Part shown: in pieces, positions 36,141 through 46,995 of the stretch
How positions within the stretch are numbered: the stretch's first letter is position 1
How the letters are laid out: each line of letters opens with the position of its first letter
NCBI GenBank assembly: GCA_916700875.1
Contig: CAKAKS010000067.1
Coordinates: 29,458,933-29,522,932, forward strand
Reading direction: 5' to 3'
Length of the DNA stretch: 64,000 nt
DNA from: Sebastes aleutianus
Taxonomy: Eukaryota > Chordata > Actinopteri > Perciformes > Sebastidae
The notes under the pieces: model-generated
Told to the model about the DNA's origin: nothing
Database searches by the model: none
Seen by the model: only the letters and a program-made list of their open reading frames with translations
Position numbers and translations under genes: made by a program

Positions 36141-37963
36141 TTGGGATCATTGAATTTTTTCTCAGCTAGAAAATAAATTACCTAATTGTAAATTATTTTA
36201 TGTACATCAATTTATGATAGGTATGCTATTGTATCACATTCGTGTTTTAAAGTGGCAGATAATTGTCTCTGATTTATTTCACATGACTGAATGCAGCAAT
36301 CATGTTTTTTTTTTTTTTAAACGCTCTGGAAGAATGACAAATCCAAATCTAGTCTTGTAAAACCCTTTTTTTCAGTTGTCATAGGAATAATTTTATAACC
36401 AGCACACTAAAATAAGTTAAGTTGTGGTTTCATAGTGTACAAAAATATAAAAAAACAACAAGAAAATGTCCAATATTTTCTCTCTATGTGGCATTGAATA
36501 TATTGCTGTCTTTTTTCATAGCATATGATTTTAGCCCCTCCCAGGACATAACAAACAGAGAAATTAGATATCCGCCAGGCGGCACATTTTTAATTTGCAC
36601 CCGCTTTACCTTTGGGCCATACAGTACAAGGAACAGCATAGGCACAACATCCCATTCATCAAGTTCTCATCCTGCTCTTAGTCGCATAAATACATTCGTT
36701 TGACAGATGACTGTGCTAATTGCCTTTTCAAACTGCGGTTAATCTCTCGGTGCAGTGAGCGAAAATTAAAAATGCAGTGCCCTGAGTATTGTTTCTTCAT
36801 GTCTGAGCCTGCATTTATACACCTGAAATTAATTCTCTAATTTGTTTGTAAGATAAACAGGGAATACTTAGGATCCCAATCCACTTAAAGCATCCTCTCC
36901 GCTACTTTACATATCCGCTCTGATATGCTGATTTGTCCCCGGAGACTCCTCCCAGCGATCCTGCTCGTCATTAACAGTGAAACGAGGAGCAAGTCTCTAC
37001 TTTTTTGAAGGGCACTGTAAGGTCTCGTCAAGTGTCACCTTAAGGAGAGTGTTAATACAGTGTGTGTTTGTCCGCAACCACATAAATACAAGCAGTTGGA
37101 AGTTTGGTGTTAGACTTCACACTTGAGCTGTAGTGTGATTTGTTCTGATGTGTTTGGTGTGTGTGCTGCTAACACCCCTGGTCAGTATGGAGGCGGGTGA
37201 TGACATCCCTGTCCAAACACGCAAAGAATCAAGAAACTGAAAGCAGTCAGACTTGTCACTGTGGTGCTCATTCGACACTCACAGGCAAATTCACAAAGCA
37301 TGGATTACAGCCGCTGATAGCACCATGAATTACGCATCATTTGCAACCTCCATCCGCCCCGTCTCAAGGTCCGATTCACAAAAGACATTACAGCGCAATG
37401 TCTTACATGCCTATAAAGTTTTGCAGCTGAGTGCAATTTGCCCCTTTTCTTTTGCGTCTGATTGCAATTACCCATGTGGCAAAGTATAAATGTTGCCTTT
37501 GAGCCAAGAACACAATAGCCAGAACAATGGCGGACAGAAAAAGGAAAATTTAAATTCAGACCGCGAGCTACAGGTCCTGAATGACGAGGTGCAGACGCAT
37601 TCCTCAAAACTTCAGTCAAAGAATATAAGTGACAGAGAGAAAACGTATTTGGGATTTAACTATCCCAGTCTGTCAGTAGTGTTGGTGTTTTCAAACGCAG
37701 TCCTTCAGACTGTAAAAGAATACGGCATACTTTGAAGTGAAGGACAAAAGAAAAAATATCATTCAATGCTGCTATGATCACTGGAAAGTCTGGGTATGAC
37801 ACCCCTATTATAAATGCACTTCAGTTACCAGCAACTCTCTGAAGACGCTAACAATTTCACTGCAACTGCGTGTGGCTATTAGCGCTGATCTTTGTGAATT
37901 GGACTGTTTTTGCAATGAGGCTTATTTGCATAAAAAGGGGAAAATGTCTGCATATTACCTAAT
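36141..37963. other. Unique non-coding stretch, possible conserved regulatory DNA
   Basis: A T run is at 36307-36319. 36710-37050 ('gtgctaattgccttttcaaa', 'ctgaaattaattctctaatt', 'gctctgatatgctgatttgt') has the look of conserved non-coding DNA within a gene desert. Short frames at 36422-36703 and 37253-37735 show no domain and are not called. Confidence 0.3.
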
Positions 37964-37967
37964 TTAA

Positions 37968-38328
37968 CCTTACTGTTGTCCTTGGGTCAATTTTGACCTG
38001 GGAGGACCACAGGTGTCATTATGTGCTGCCATTAAAAAATAAAAAATGCTTTCAAAACAATATTCTGACTAAACTTTGACATATACCAGTATGTGATAAT
38101 CCATCAACATTATTTTCCTCTCATAATAGTCAAAATGATTCATAATTTTCTGCTTTTTTTACTCAAAAATTAGGTATAATTTCAGGGAAATTAGGTTTAT
38201 TAAGCGTAAAACTTGTGGTAATGAGTTGTAATGAAGTTGGCCAAAAAGGTGTGACACAGAATTGGGTGATAATTTATACTGTAGGCTTTATAAACAGTCA
38301 ATTTTGACCCGGGAAGACAAATGAAGGG
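37968..38328 (+). mobile_element. 361-bp MITE flanked by TTAA
   Basis: TTAA at 37964-37967 and 38329-38332 flank ends that are imperfect inverted repeats: left CCTTACTGTTGTCCTTGGGT followed by 'caattttgacc', right (reversed) CCCTTCATTTGTCTTCCCGG followed by 'gtcaaaattgac'. The interior is AT-rich and non-coding. The TTAA duplication suggests a piggyBac-type mover. Its sequence is otherwise unrelated to families D and G. Confidence 0.8.
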
Positions 38329-38332
38329 TTAA

Positions 38333-39153
38333 ATACATGCAAATAGCACAGGAGCACCAATATGTTATTTGCTTGGCAGCGCAGTTAGGGGTGCATTTCA
38401 AGCTTTGTGGGTGCTTTGAGAATTAAACAGTTTATTTTTGTCTCTTTGTCGTGCAATCCTTTTGTGAATTTGCCAAGAACCTTTCAAACATTTGGAAACT
38501 TTTAATAAGGTCATTTAAATGTTGACCTCCCCCCCTAAAAGCACAAACACAGGTTGATGATGTAGGCTGCTTTTTAATTTGTCAGAACGTGCCATAATGA
38601 GAAATGCCAGTTCAGCCAGTTTGCATGAAATCAAACTGGTTTAAACACCAGACCGGACTAGCAAAACCGGAAATTGTCCCAAATCGAATACATACAAGTG
38701 GCTAAGTGCACACAAAACTGAATGAAATCCAATCCGGATTTAATGCAGTTATGAGACACTTGAAATGCAATTGTGAGTGAAGCCTACTTTAACAAGAGGC
38801 AATGCCCTCATCATGTAAATGTAATTTCTGTGGAGGAATGACAGCAATGCCCATCTGATTGTGCATTTCATGAATGCTCAAGGTTTAATAACAATAATTA
38901 TGTGTGTCTCTGACATGCAGAGAGAATACCTTTCACACATGTAGAGCAGACATGACAACAGTCACACTGCCCTGATTGATGTTAACTAGATAAATACCAC
39001 TTTGGGGAACATTATGCTGCCTTCATAATTCTGGGCTGTGATCACAATATGTGGACAAGAAATGTCCATCAGTGACTTCAGAACTGTGAATTAAAAGACA
39101 TTTTGTTCACCATGAAATTAAAGCCAAATGTTTCTGTGTCTTGCTCTCTTCAG
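38333..39153 (+). other. Intron upstream of the BRINP coding exon
   Basis: Unique-looking AT-rich sequence ending in a good splice acceptor: the pyrimidine-rich 39131-39150 ('tttctgtgtcttgctctctt') and CAG at 39151-39153. The acceptor implies at least one upstream non-coding exon, whose place (in or beyond this window) is not established. Confidence 0.55.
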
Positions 39154-39220
39154 GCCAGTGGGAGGTGACTGTCAGAAGAAATGCCGGTCCTAGGTGCCCT
39201 AGTACATCACCACCTGGACC
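39154..39220 (+). other. 5' UTR part of the BRINP exon
   Basis: Sequence from the predicted acceptor to the chosen start codon. It contains one upstream ATG (39181) that opens a reading frame running past the main start. If transcription began inside this region the acceptor would be irrelevant, but the pyrimidine tract makes splicing more likely. Confidence 0.5.
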
Positions 39221-39282
39221 ATGGCGACTCCTTGGCCGATGAGAAAAGAGAGGCGCTCCCATGGCTCCGCCTGCCTTGCTAG
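39181..39282 (+). other. Upstream ORF overlapping the BRINP start codon
   Basis: The ATG at 39181 (purine at -3, C at +4) opens a 33-codon frame that ends at TAG 39280-39282, 62 bases inside the main coding sequence and in a different frame. It is the only ATG between the acceptor and the main start. An overlapping uORF in moderate context can lower translation of the main protein, so it may be a regulatory uORF. The 33-residue product has no recognisable feature. Confidence 0.45.
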
Positions 39283-39609
39283 ATGGTCGGCGTCCTCCTT
39301 GATGCTCCTATGGTTGCCGTGGGTGTTGCTATGGCTGCCGTGGCCCGGCCGAGCTGAACAAGTGGGTGGCGGGGCGCAAGGCGGGAAGTCGCTCCACAGT
39401 TCCCTGTCGTCGCCCTCGTCCTCGTCATCTTCCTCGTCCTCCTCCTCGCCCCAGTCCAGCTCTTCGGCGTGGGGCTTCAACACGAGGCAGAGCGGGGGGC
39501 AGCTGGACTGGCTGCTGTCAGAGAAGGGACCTTTCCACAGATGTCCGGAGTACACGGAGTTCAGAGAGAGGTTCCAGCAGGGATTTTCTACCAGATACAA
39601 GATTTACAG
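39221..39609 (+). CDS. brinp3: BRINP/FAM5 family protein, first coding exon (brinp3-like; brinp2 possible)
   Basis: BRINP proteins are secreted or ER/Golgi glycoproteins of the MACPF-related group, expressed mainly in neurons and implicated in neural differentiation and cell-cycle restraint. This exon codes for residues 1-129 plus two bases of Arg130. The ATG at 39221 has A at -3 and G at +4, a strong context. Residues 1-24 are basic, 27-42 are hydrophobic (two LLWLPW repeats), and cleavage is plausible near Ala45. Residues 57-82 are Ser-rich with an 11-Ser run (66-76). Residues 96-107 (DWLLSEKGPFHR) and 121-130 (GFSTRYKIYR) are the conserved BRINP N-terminus that precedes the MACPF region. 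The donor CAG|GTGAGA at 39610 splits the Arg codon (phase 2), as expected if the next exon continues with Glu-Phe. From memory the motif fits BRINP3 better than BRINP2 or BRINP1. The Ser-rich linker is longer than in mammals. Family call firm, paralogue less so. Confidence 0.82.
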
Positions 39610-40551
39610 GTGAGAGGGGTCGGCATGTGTGTGAAAAGACCTTAAAAGTACATTTTCTGTTCTACTTTTGTTTCTTCAAAATGACCAGAAACAGAGGTCC
39701 CCACTTGGTTGGAGTAGTGTCATGGTCCTCTGTTGGTAATATAGGCATGTATGTGTGTGTCGGAGAGAAGAAGACAGAAAGAGACTGTGTGTAGCAGGCT
39801 TTAAAAGATCAACAGGTGAGAGGAAGGAGGTGTGCTCTCACTTATATCTCAGCTTCCAAACCTTTTCGGCTTTGGATTTATTTTTTACTTTTACAAAAGT
39901 TGGGGGACCCACAAGAAACGGATTGAAAAAGGAATGGGAAAAATCAAAGCAGCACCGGCTGAGATATCCCAAATGTTAGTCCTCAGTATAGGTCAAGCTC
40001 CAACAAGATCCTATATTTCCCTAAATGCAATTTGTTTAGACCCTCCATGCCTGATAAATTGCCACATCTCTCAAACTCCATGCCCCCAGTTTGGAACATA
40101 ATCTTTTTGTGAAAAAAATGTGTAGTCTCAAAGCTCAAGCAGAGATTACGCTGATGACATTATCAGGGTTATTTCCTCAGACTTGACAAAGCTCTTCCAA
40201 CACCGCAGAATACATTATACAGCTTTTCTTCTTCACAGGCTTGAGTAGTACTCCTCATGATGACTACGCTGACCTTCATGTGTAAAGTTGAATATCAAAA
40301 AATGCCTACTTGCAACCTCTCGTCGCACATTGAACGTGAATGAGCTTCGAGAGGGATTTCCTCTTCTCTTGTTTAGTTTCAATGAATCTTAGGAGCCTGA
40401 AAATGTTAAACTATCTAGTATTCAACAAGAAAAAAGAAGGAGATTAGAGAAAAGTAGAGTAAAACAGACATATTATAATGGTGGTGTAGTGGTGTATTCT
40501 GTGCAGGAGGATTTACCACATAAATATAATCACAGATAGCTAGTAAGTATA
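39610..40551 (+). other. Start of BRINP intron downstream of the first coding exon
   Basis: Begins with the donor GTGAGAGG. The sequence is unique-looking, with no further exon. The next BRINP exon should code for a Glu-Phe-x-Arg-Trp-Lys-Val stretch. None of the six-frame translations to 64000 shows it, so the intron probably exceeds 24 kb. Open frames at 39366-40101 run on from the exon or are chance. Confidence 0.6.
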
Positions 40552-41232
40552 GTTTACTGTCAACCCGTTCACACTCCCAACGTGTCAAGTACCGCAGCTT
40601 GATCAGTGCCCCTCGGCTATCGACTGCACTGAGGCATCCTTTGGCGTCTGTATGAGACGCACCGGGCATTCAACTAACCCCAATGTAAAGGCATTCACGT
40701 CATTATTAGACAAGCAGGGCAACTGACGTAGTTAAGGCAGGTGGTAGAGGTGGATGGTTGAGTCAAACAAACACAGGACTTTCACCAAGGAGACCGCTGT
40801 TAGTGTTCCGTGTGAAACCAAGTCAATGTTGACTTATTTTTACCATAGCTTTGTTGCGTAATTTCTTGATTTTACTAATGCTCAGTTACGTAACAAGCAT
40901 AGTCATTTCACGCAACAAACGTAGGCTTATTTTGATCCCCACTACAATCTTTTCCTAAACCTAACCAAGGAGATTTGTTGCGTAAGTAAACCTAAAAACT
41001 AAGTCAACCTACGTTGGAAGTTTATTTTGAAAAGACTATGAATGTAACGAGCAGAAACTGAACATTTCCCGTGAACACGGGAAGTTTATTTTGAAAAGAC
41101 TCTATGGATGTAACGAGCCGAAACTTGACACGCCGTCCCTGTGTCAAAAAACTGACGCTAGAGGGGTGCCTACGGTGTCATAGTTTGGAGCGTAGGGCTA
41201 CTGACGAAGCGCCAATTTGACAAGTTGGAAGT
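40552..41232 (+). mobile_element. Family B element, copy 3
   Basis: Starts with the outer block ('caacccgttcacactcccaa', 'ggcattcaactaaccccaat', 'ttcacgtcattattagaca') also seen at 57594 and, reversed, at 44040-44160. Then come the head block ('gagtcaaacaaacacaggac', 'aaggagaccgctgtt'), CCTAAACCTAACC boxes (40955) and a local duplication. 41038-41077 and 41088-41130 both carry 'gaagtttattttgaaaagac' and 'atgtaacgag'. No coding capacity. Confidence 0.7.
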
Positions 41233-43929
41233 GAGGCCATGTTGTCACTGCACGGCCTGCACACAGGAGAATGTTGTTACCTTGATTCAGCCTTTAACCC
41301 AGTGCCTCTGTCAGGGCATTGTAAATACTGTCCTCAAATGGCACCAAGCCTGCAGAGGAAGTGCTGTCTGAACGATGCAAAGTTGCAGCCTGAGTGGCCA
41401 AAGCCCAAGTATCGCTATCGAGCCTGCAAAAGTCAAATCGGTGCATCCCTAGTTGTGATGCTATGAGTCGTGTACTGCAGTTTGTTGCAAATGTTGCAAT
41501 GAAACATTTGTCCCATCCGTACTGTGTAGCATCATATTCCTGATAAGGGTTACAGATCCTTATGTGTCAAAAACATCAAGAACAAAGTTAATACTAAGCA
41601 AACACAAGGGCACAGATATTTCAATATCACTATTTGATGTCGAGCAGCCGACTTTTATTAAAGCAAATATCACTGAGTGAAATATATGAAAACAAATATT
41701 GCCACATTGTACTCAAATGAAATAAAAAGTGATAACAGCATGATATAAACAAACATTAGAGGTCAATATGATATTTATCTTTTCATCTTTGCCTTTGTAA
41801 ATACATAGACATCTGCTCTTTTTTCCCAATAAAGCAGCACTGACATTAGAATTCCATCAAGCCCTGTTTGTTATGAGAGCGTATAATGAAAAGATGTATC
41901 ACTTTCACTCCAAACATGCATTATTGTCAAACACAGCTCGTCTGTATTAAAATCCGCTGGATGGGTTGAAATTCAATTCAAGCAGCTGTATTATGACTCG
42001 TATACCACCGGAGGAAGGACTTGTGGGGCAGCGATATCTCCTTTCCTTTCATTCTGAGACGGTTCTTTGTTTTCAATGCTAAAGGAGAAAGGAAAGGAAG
42101 AAGTGAAACTTCGGTTTGGAGATTTCATTCGCTAATTAATTGGGAATGGACAGTTTCTGACTGATTTTGTGTCTTTACATTAGGTGAAAAATGGAGTAGG
42201 GGAACCCTACTAACCCTTAGGGGAACTATTATGATGACATACTTTAAAGTCTCTTTTTTCTATTACTGTTTCCCAATCAGCTTTAATCTACCAGCTAATT
42301 TCTTGGTACTAAATGTATTATATTATTTATTTCCCCCTTACTATGATTATTAGTATTGTATTCAATTGTATGTATTCAATGTATTTATTTTTTATTTTTA
42401 TTTTTTTTCAATTAATTTTTTTACTTACTTATTTACTCAATAATAATAGTAATTATAAAGATAATAAAATAATAATAAAAATAATAATTAGTATTATAAC
42501 CATTAATAATTATACTTATTATAATTATGAATAATAATTATAATAATAATCATTTTTTTCCCTCACTTAAAAATACTGGCATTGGATTCATATATGATGT
42601 TTACATTATAGTATGCACTTTGTCTTGTTTTATTTATATTGTATGACAAAATGAGTTAGTGTCAGGGAGAAAAAAGTACGACCGAAATGAGTCAATAAAT
42701 AAAAAAGTAATAAAAGAAAAAGGAACATTGATTTTACAGTAAGCTTATACTGCCGCTGCGATTCATGACGTCCTTACTAATTTAATAAAATGAAATGTGT
42801 TCAGAGTTGGACTCTTTAAAGAGCGACTAAACAGGGATCAGAGGGAATGGGAAATGTATTTCGTCTGGGAGATTAAAGTCGGAGCGTTAAATACTTTCAG
42901 TGTAATCTGTGAATAGATAAAAGACAACGCTTGTTCATTTTGAGCGGCGGGCAGAGTAGAGTTATGAAACTGGTCTGTGTTGTGATTCTGTCATATTTTT
43001 CTCCGAACCCCTCAGAACAGAAAGCATCAGCAAAAAAAAAAAATGGAGTTATGAGCTCAGCAGGATCAGGGGGAATGTAGTAGTGCTGGGCTGAACCAGT
43101 TGAAAGAGCATTTTATGAGCAAGCATTTCAACTTGTAATATAAAAAATATCAGATATTTATTACAGTCGTAGAACCATGACCGTCCATACATTCAGTTTT
43201 CACTTATCTCAGGCGACTCAATTCAAAGATGTCTGACAGCTCATAACTCCAAACTCATAAATCAGACAAAAAATCTTTTATTTTTCACATTCCACTAAAA
43301 AGTCAACTTCTCAACAACTGCAGCATTCAAAGAGTGGAGTCACAGTTGCAATGCGGCAATATCTTTCAAATCTTACCATAAATCTGGAAAGAAGTCAGTC
43401 CCAACTGTGAAACTCACATTTTCCTGACAGCTGAAATACATCAAGTGGACTTTGTGAGGGACACCGTTGTTCATGATTATAATTCAAAACAGGATGCAAT
43501 CAAAAATTGTAATTAGAAGAAGATGGATATGATATAAGGACACTCCTTTTTACCAGGTTTAGAGGACTTTGCCAGGTGTTTATACACTGTGTAGTTGAGA
43601 TCAAAGTGAAGGCCGAGCTCGAAGATGGGTGTGGTCCGAGCAAGGGTGCTGGAAGTAAGGGGGAGTAGGAAGTGAGGAAGGGGCCATTGGCGTCATGACT
43701 GGTACGATCCCATCACAAGATGGTCTCTAGTACTAATTATCATGAGGAGGGATTCATAAACAACTAATTTACTTATTAGCTGGTTAAACCTCCATTCTGT
43801 CCCCTCCAGCTCACTGTGATCACCTATACTAGACTAGAGGTTATCTAATAACTTGGTGAACAATAACTTCTTCACGGCTGTGATGAGATGTTGGTCATAT
43901 ACTCTTTTATGACTGCAAAAATCATCTCC
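41233..43929 (+). other. Intronic stretch, no exon recognised
   Basis: 2.7 kb inside the presumed BRINP intron. 41235-41460 could be a further repeat (a 75-codon frame there is not a known domain). 42310-42560 is extremely AT-rich with AATAAT runs. 42720-42960 and 41860-42150 are unique-looking. An A run is at 43031-43043. Confidence 0.4.
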
Positions 43930-44165
43930 CCCAACGTGATCTCACCCGTACTCATTATATTTTGCCACTTGGGCAGAAGCCCCTGGCAGCAGCGTCATGT
44001 GACTCTGTGACATAGTGACACGAATATCCATGGCTCTCAGTGTCTAATAATGACGCGGATTGGTTGACATTGGAGTTAGTTGAAAGCCTGGTGCGTCGAT
44101 ATCAAGACGCCGATGGGCCAAACGTCGGTATTTGGTGCCTTGGGAGTGAGACCAGGCCGTTTTCC
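43930..44165 (-). mobile_element. Family B outer-block fragment, reverse copy
   Basis: 44040-44160 reversed reads 'ctcactcccaaggcaccaaa', 'ggctttcaactaactccaat' and 'atccgcgtcattattagaca'. This parallels 40560-40710 and 57600-57750. It lies just left of the Harbinger-like element. The head block is not present, so it is a partial copy. Confidence 0.6.
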
Positions 44166-44189
44166 CCCTATGTAAAAATCTGAATCTAA

Positions 44190-45014
44190 GGCCCTGTTCA
44201 GACCTGGTATTAACATGCGTCCTCAGTGATCGGATCACAAGTGGACAACTTTACGTACATCTGTTCACACCTGGCATTAGAACACGTCTCCACGTGCGTC
44301 TTCAGTGGCCACTTGTGATCCGATCTCACTTCCCCGCTCCATATGCAAATAAACATGTAGTAAACACACGGCTAATACAGCAGACGTTAATTTACATGAA
44401 TGTCAGTAGTAGTATCCTACATATTCGTGAATTCTGGTACATTGTATTAACATCAAAATAAAAGGTTATTGTACCGGCGGTCCTTGTTGACCTCTGTCCC
44501 ATCAACACCGCTGCGTTTGCCAGACAACAGCGGGGCACAGCGCTCCAGAGAGCCGGGGAGGACAGAGAACAGCGGGCGTTCGGGTGTCAGCTCCGTGCAA
44601 AGCAGCGGAACAAAAACAACAACACATCTCCGACAGTATGATAATAATACACTTTGCATGCCTAATCTGATAGTCTGTAGATATGTAGCCTATACATAAG
44701 ATATATTTCAATAAAATACAGTTGTACCGACAGGATACAGTAGAGCACAGAGGACGTTTCCATGCTGACAAGCACCCTGTTTTTTCACCTGTAGGGGGGC
44801 GGTGATCCCGCGGATCCCAGCTGGACATCAGATGACATCATTTGCGTACACACTGCTAAAAGAATGTGGTCATATGTGGCCCAGACCACCTCTGAATGTG
44901 GTCTGAAAGATCCAATCTCAAGGCGTCCTGAGTGTGTTCACACCTGTACTTAGAGCTGTCCACTTGTGATCGGATCACTGAGGATGCATGTTAATACCAG
45001 GTCTGAACAGGGCC
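44190..45014. mobile_element. PIF/Harbinger-like non-autonomous transposon with about 58-bp inverted ends
   Basis: The left end GGCCCTGTTCAGACCTGGTA continues with 'ttaacatgcgtcctcagtga' and 'tcggatcacaagtggac'. The right end read in reverse is the same apart from one or two changes ('ttaacatgcatcctcagtga'). Flanks are TAA on the left and TAT on the right, close to the three-base TWA duplication of PIF/Harbinger elements, and GGCCCTGTT fits their terminal pattern. The 825-bp body has no transposase. Weaker inverted similarity extends inward (the cacctg-gcatt and cgtcctgagtgtgttcacacctg blocks). Frames at 44453-44828 are shadows of a GC-rich interior. Confidence 0.85.
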
Positions 45015-46140
45015 TATGACTCACATGTGTGTTAGATATGATAGAACGTTTTTTTCTTAACTACACTGACACACCACCCTTGACCAGACTAAAAAACATC
45101 CACTTGGCAGAGCACTCAAAGCTCAATTGTATGCTTTGTGTGGACAGAAGGCCACAACAGAAAGTACAGGATGCATTTTCAGATTTATCCGGCTGAATCT
45201 TGACACACGTAGAAACCCAAACCCAGCTTTCATTTTCGGTGATATTATAAAAGGAGAAAGAGAATTCTAAATAGTCTGGATTCATTAATTCACTAGGCTT
45301 CTTTTTTCAATCACTTCTTTTCAATCTTTTGGGATTACTTCCAACAATACCAGCTAATTTAATTATGAGTTATTGATGAATAATAGGAATTCTTGGGTTG
45401 GAAGGTAGAATCTCACTTTCGGGCCAAACATTTTCCCTGCTGGAGAGGGCAGAGTGTGCCAAGACCGGAGCGTTTCTCAGTGTGTGCAGAGGCCGTTAGC
45501 TGTGTGGTCTATAAATAATGCAGTGCAGTCCCGCGCCAGGTCCAGAGTTCATACTGGCCCCTGTCACCATTATCATTATTCCAAATTTAATACCAAATGT
45601 GATAGATATACGCCGCAATTTGAATTTCCATTTCCTCTACCTCGAATATATAAATATATTCCAAGTAGAGGAGTTTTTAACTTTCCTTCCCCTCCATGAG
45701 CTCTTTAAAAATAGATTCTCTTGAAAGTTGTCATGGCCGTTTGTACTGTCAGAAATGTAGACTTGCCTGAAAAGTATATGCTCTAACTATCTGCAGCGTT
45801 TTTTTGTTTTTTTTGTTCTCTGACCGTTACAGGAGTTGACTCCGACTAGGTTTCAAAAGATGTAGAATCACGTACAGAACTTTTTGAAGTGAATCATACA
45901 GGCTCTCTTCTCTCTCTCTCTCTTCCTGGCTGCCTTTTGTTCACTTTTATTAAGGAAAAAAAGTCCGCTGAGCATGCGACGGCCTGGTTGGCAGTTATAC
46001 AGTCAGTTATACTCTCAGCTGGTGCTTGTCTCAGTTCTCTGCTGCTGCTCCTCGCCACTCAACACAGTCTCACGGCAGTTCATGAAATAGTCATAGACAA
46101 AATTTAATCTATTTGATTCATGTAGAAAGACATGATTTTC
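45015..46140 (+). other. Intronic stretch, no exon recognised
   Basis: Unique-looking sequence. 45430-45720 carries short frames without any domain. T-rich at 45796-45822 and CT-rich near 45903-45925. Nothing assignable. Confidence 0.4.
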
Positions 46141-46995
46141 CCCTTTTTTATGACGCACAGCACGACTTTCAACGACGTAGATTTTGTGCGTTTTACCAAA
46201 AAAATTCTAAATTACTTAGTTAGGTTTAGAAAAAGATTGCGGTTTGGGTTAAAAATAACTCCTGAAATGCTCAGCATGACTGCATTTTTCCATTAATGTC
46301 CAGCAACATGTGACGCACGTGTCAATTTCCGATCCAGTCTTTTCAAAATAAAACTACTTTGTTAGGTTTAAGAAAAGATCGACTCGGTTAGGCTTGGGCA
46401 ACAGAACTACTTAGTTAACTTTGGGAAAAGATCGCGGCTGGGGTTAAGATATCGCCAGAAGTACTGTAACTTAAGTGCGGGAGTTACGTGACTGTGGTTT
46501 TTGTTAAAATAACTCGGGAAGTGCTGCAACTTATATACGGTTAAGTTACGTGACAAAAACTACTTAGTTAACTTTAGGAAAAGATCATGTTTTTTGTTAA
46601 AATAACTCTGGAAGTCTGTAAATTAAGTACAGAAACTATGTAGTTCGCTTTAGGAAAAGATCGTAGTTTTGGTTAAGATAACATCAGTAGTGTCGTAACT
46701 TAAGTACGGAAGTTACGTGACAAAAAATACTTAGTTAGCTTTAGGAAAAGATCATGGCGTTCGTTAAAATAACTCCGGAAGTCTGTAAATTAAGTACAGA
46801 AGTTAAATGACAAAAACTACTTAGTTAGCTTTAGGAAAAGATTGTGCTTTAGGTTAAAATAACCCCGGAAGTGCTGTATGTTAGTGCGGAAGTTACGTGA
46901 GCAACTTTGACTTGTGGGACACGAACAACGGTCTCCTGGGCAGAAGTCCAGTGTTTGCCACCCTCTATTCTTCCCGGTTCACAATTACGTGGATT
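46141..46995 (-). mobile_element. Family B element, copy 5, expanded internally
   Basis: The right side carries the reversed head block ('gggacacgaacaacggtctc', 'ctgggcagaagtccagtgtt'), as in copy 2. The interior is a tandem array (listed separately). The left part has TTAGTTAGGTTTAGAAAAAG boxes. The whole element is non-coding and richer in 'gttacgtgac' motifs than its flanks. Confidence 0.65.
46201..46905. repeat. Tandem array of 76-91-bp units within family B
   Basis: The motif TTAGGAAAAGAT recurs near 46574, 46650, 46740 and 46831, with a more diverged TTGGGAAAAGAT at 46421. Each is followed by 'ggttaaaataactccggaag' type, 'aacttaagtacggaagttac' type and 'gtgacaaaaactacttagtt' type blocks. 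Spacing of the clear copies is 76, 90 and 91 bp. Units to the left are more diverged. Confidence 0.8.

Noticed and set aside
39199..39600. 133-codon minus-strand frame with an acidic Asp/Glu run
   Set aside because: It is the antisense of the BRINP coding exon, and the acidic run is the complement of the Ser tract. The plus strand has the signal peptide, family motif and splice sites.
39366..39794. 142-codon Arg/Pro-rich plus-strand frame overlapping the BRINP exon
   Set aside because: It is a shifted frame of the GC-rich exon that reads through the splice donor. No conserved motif.
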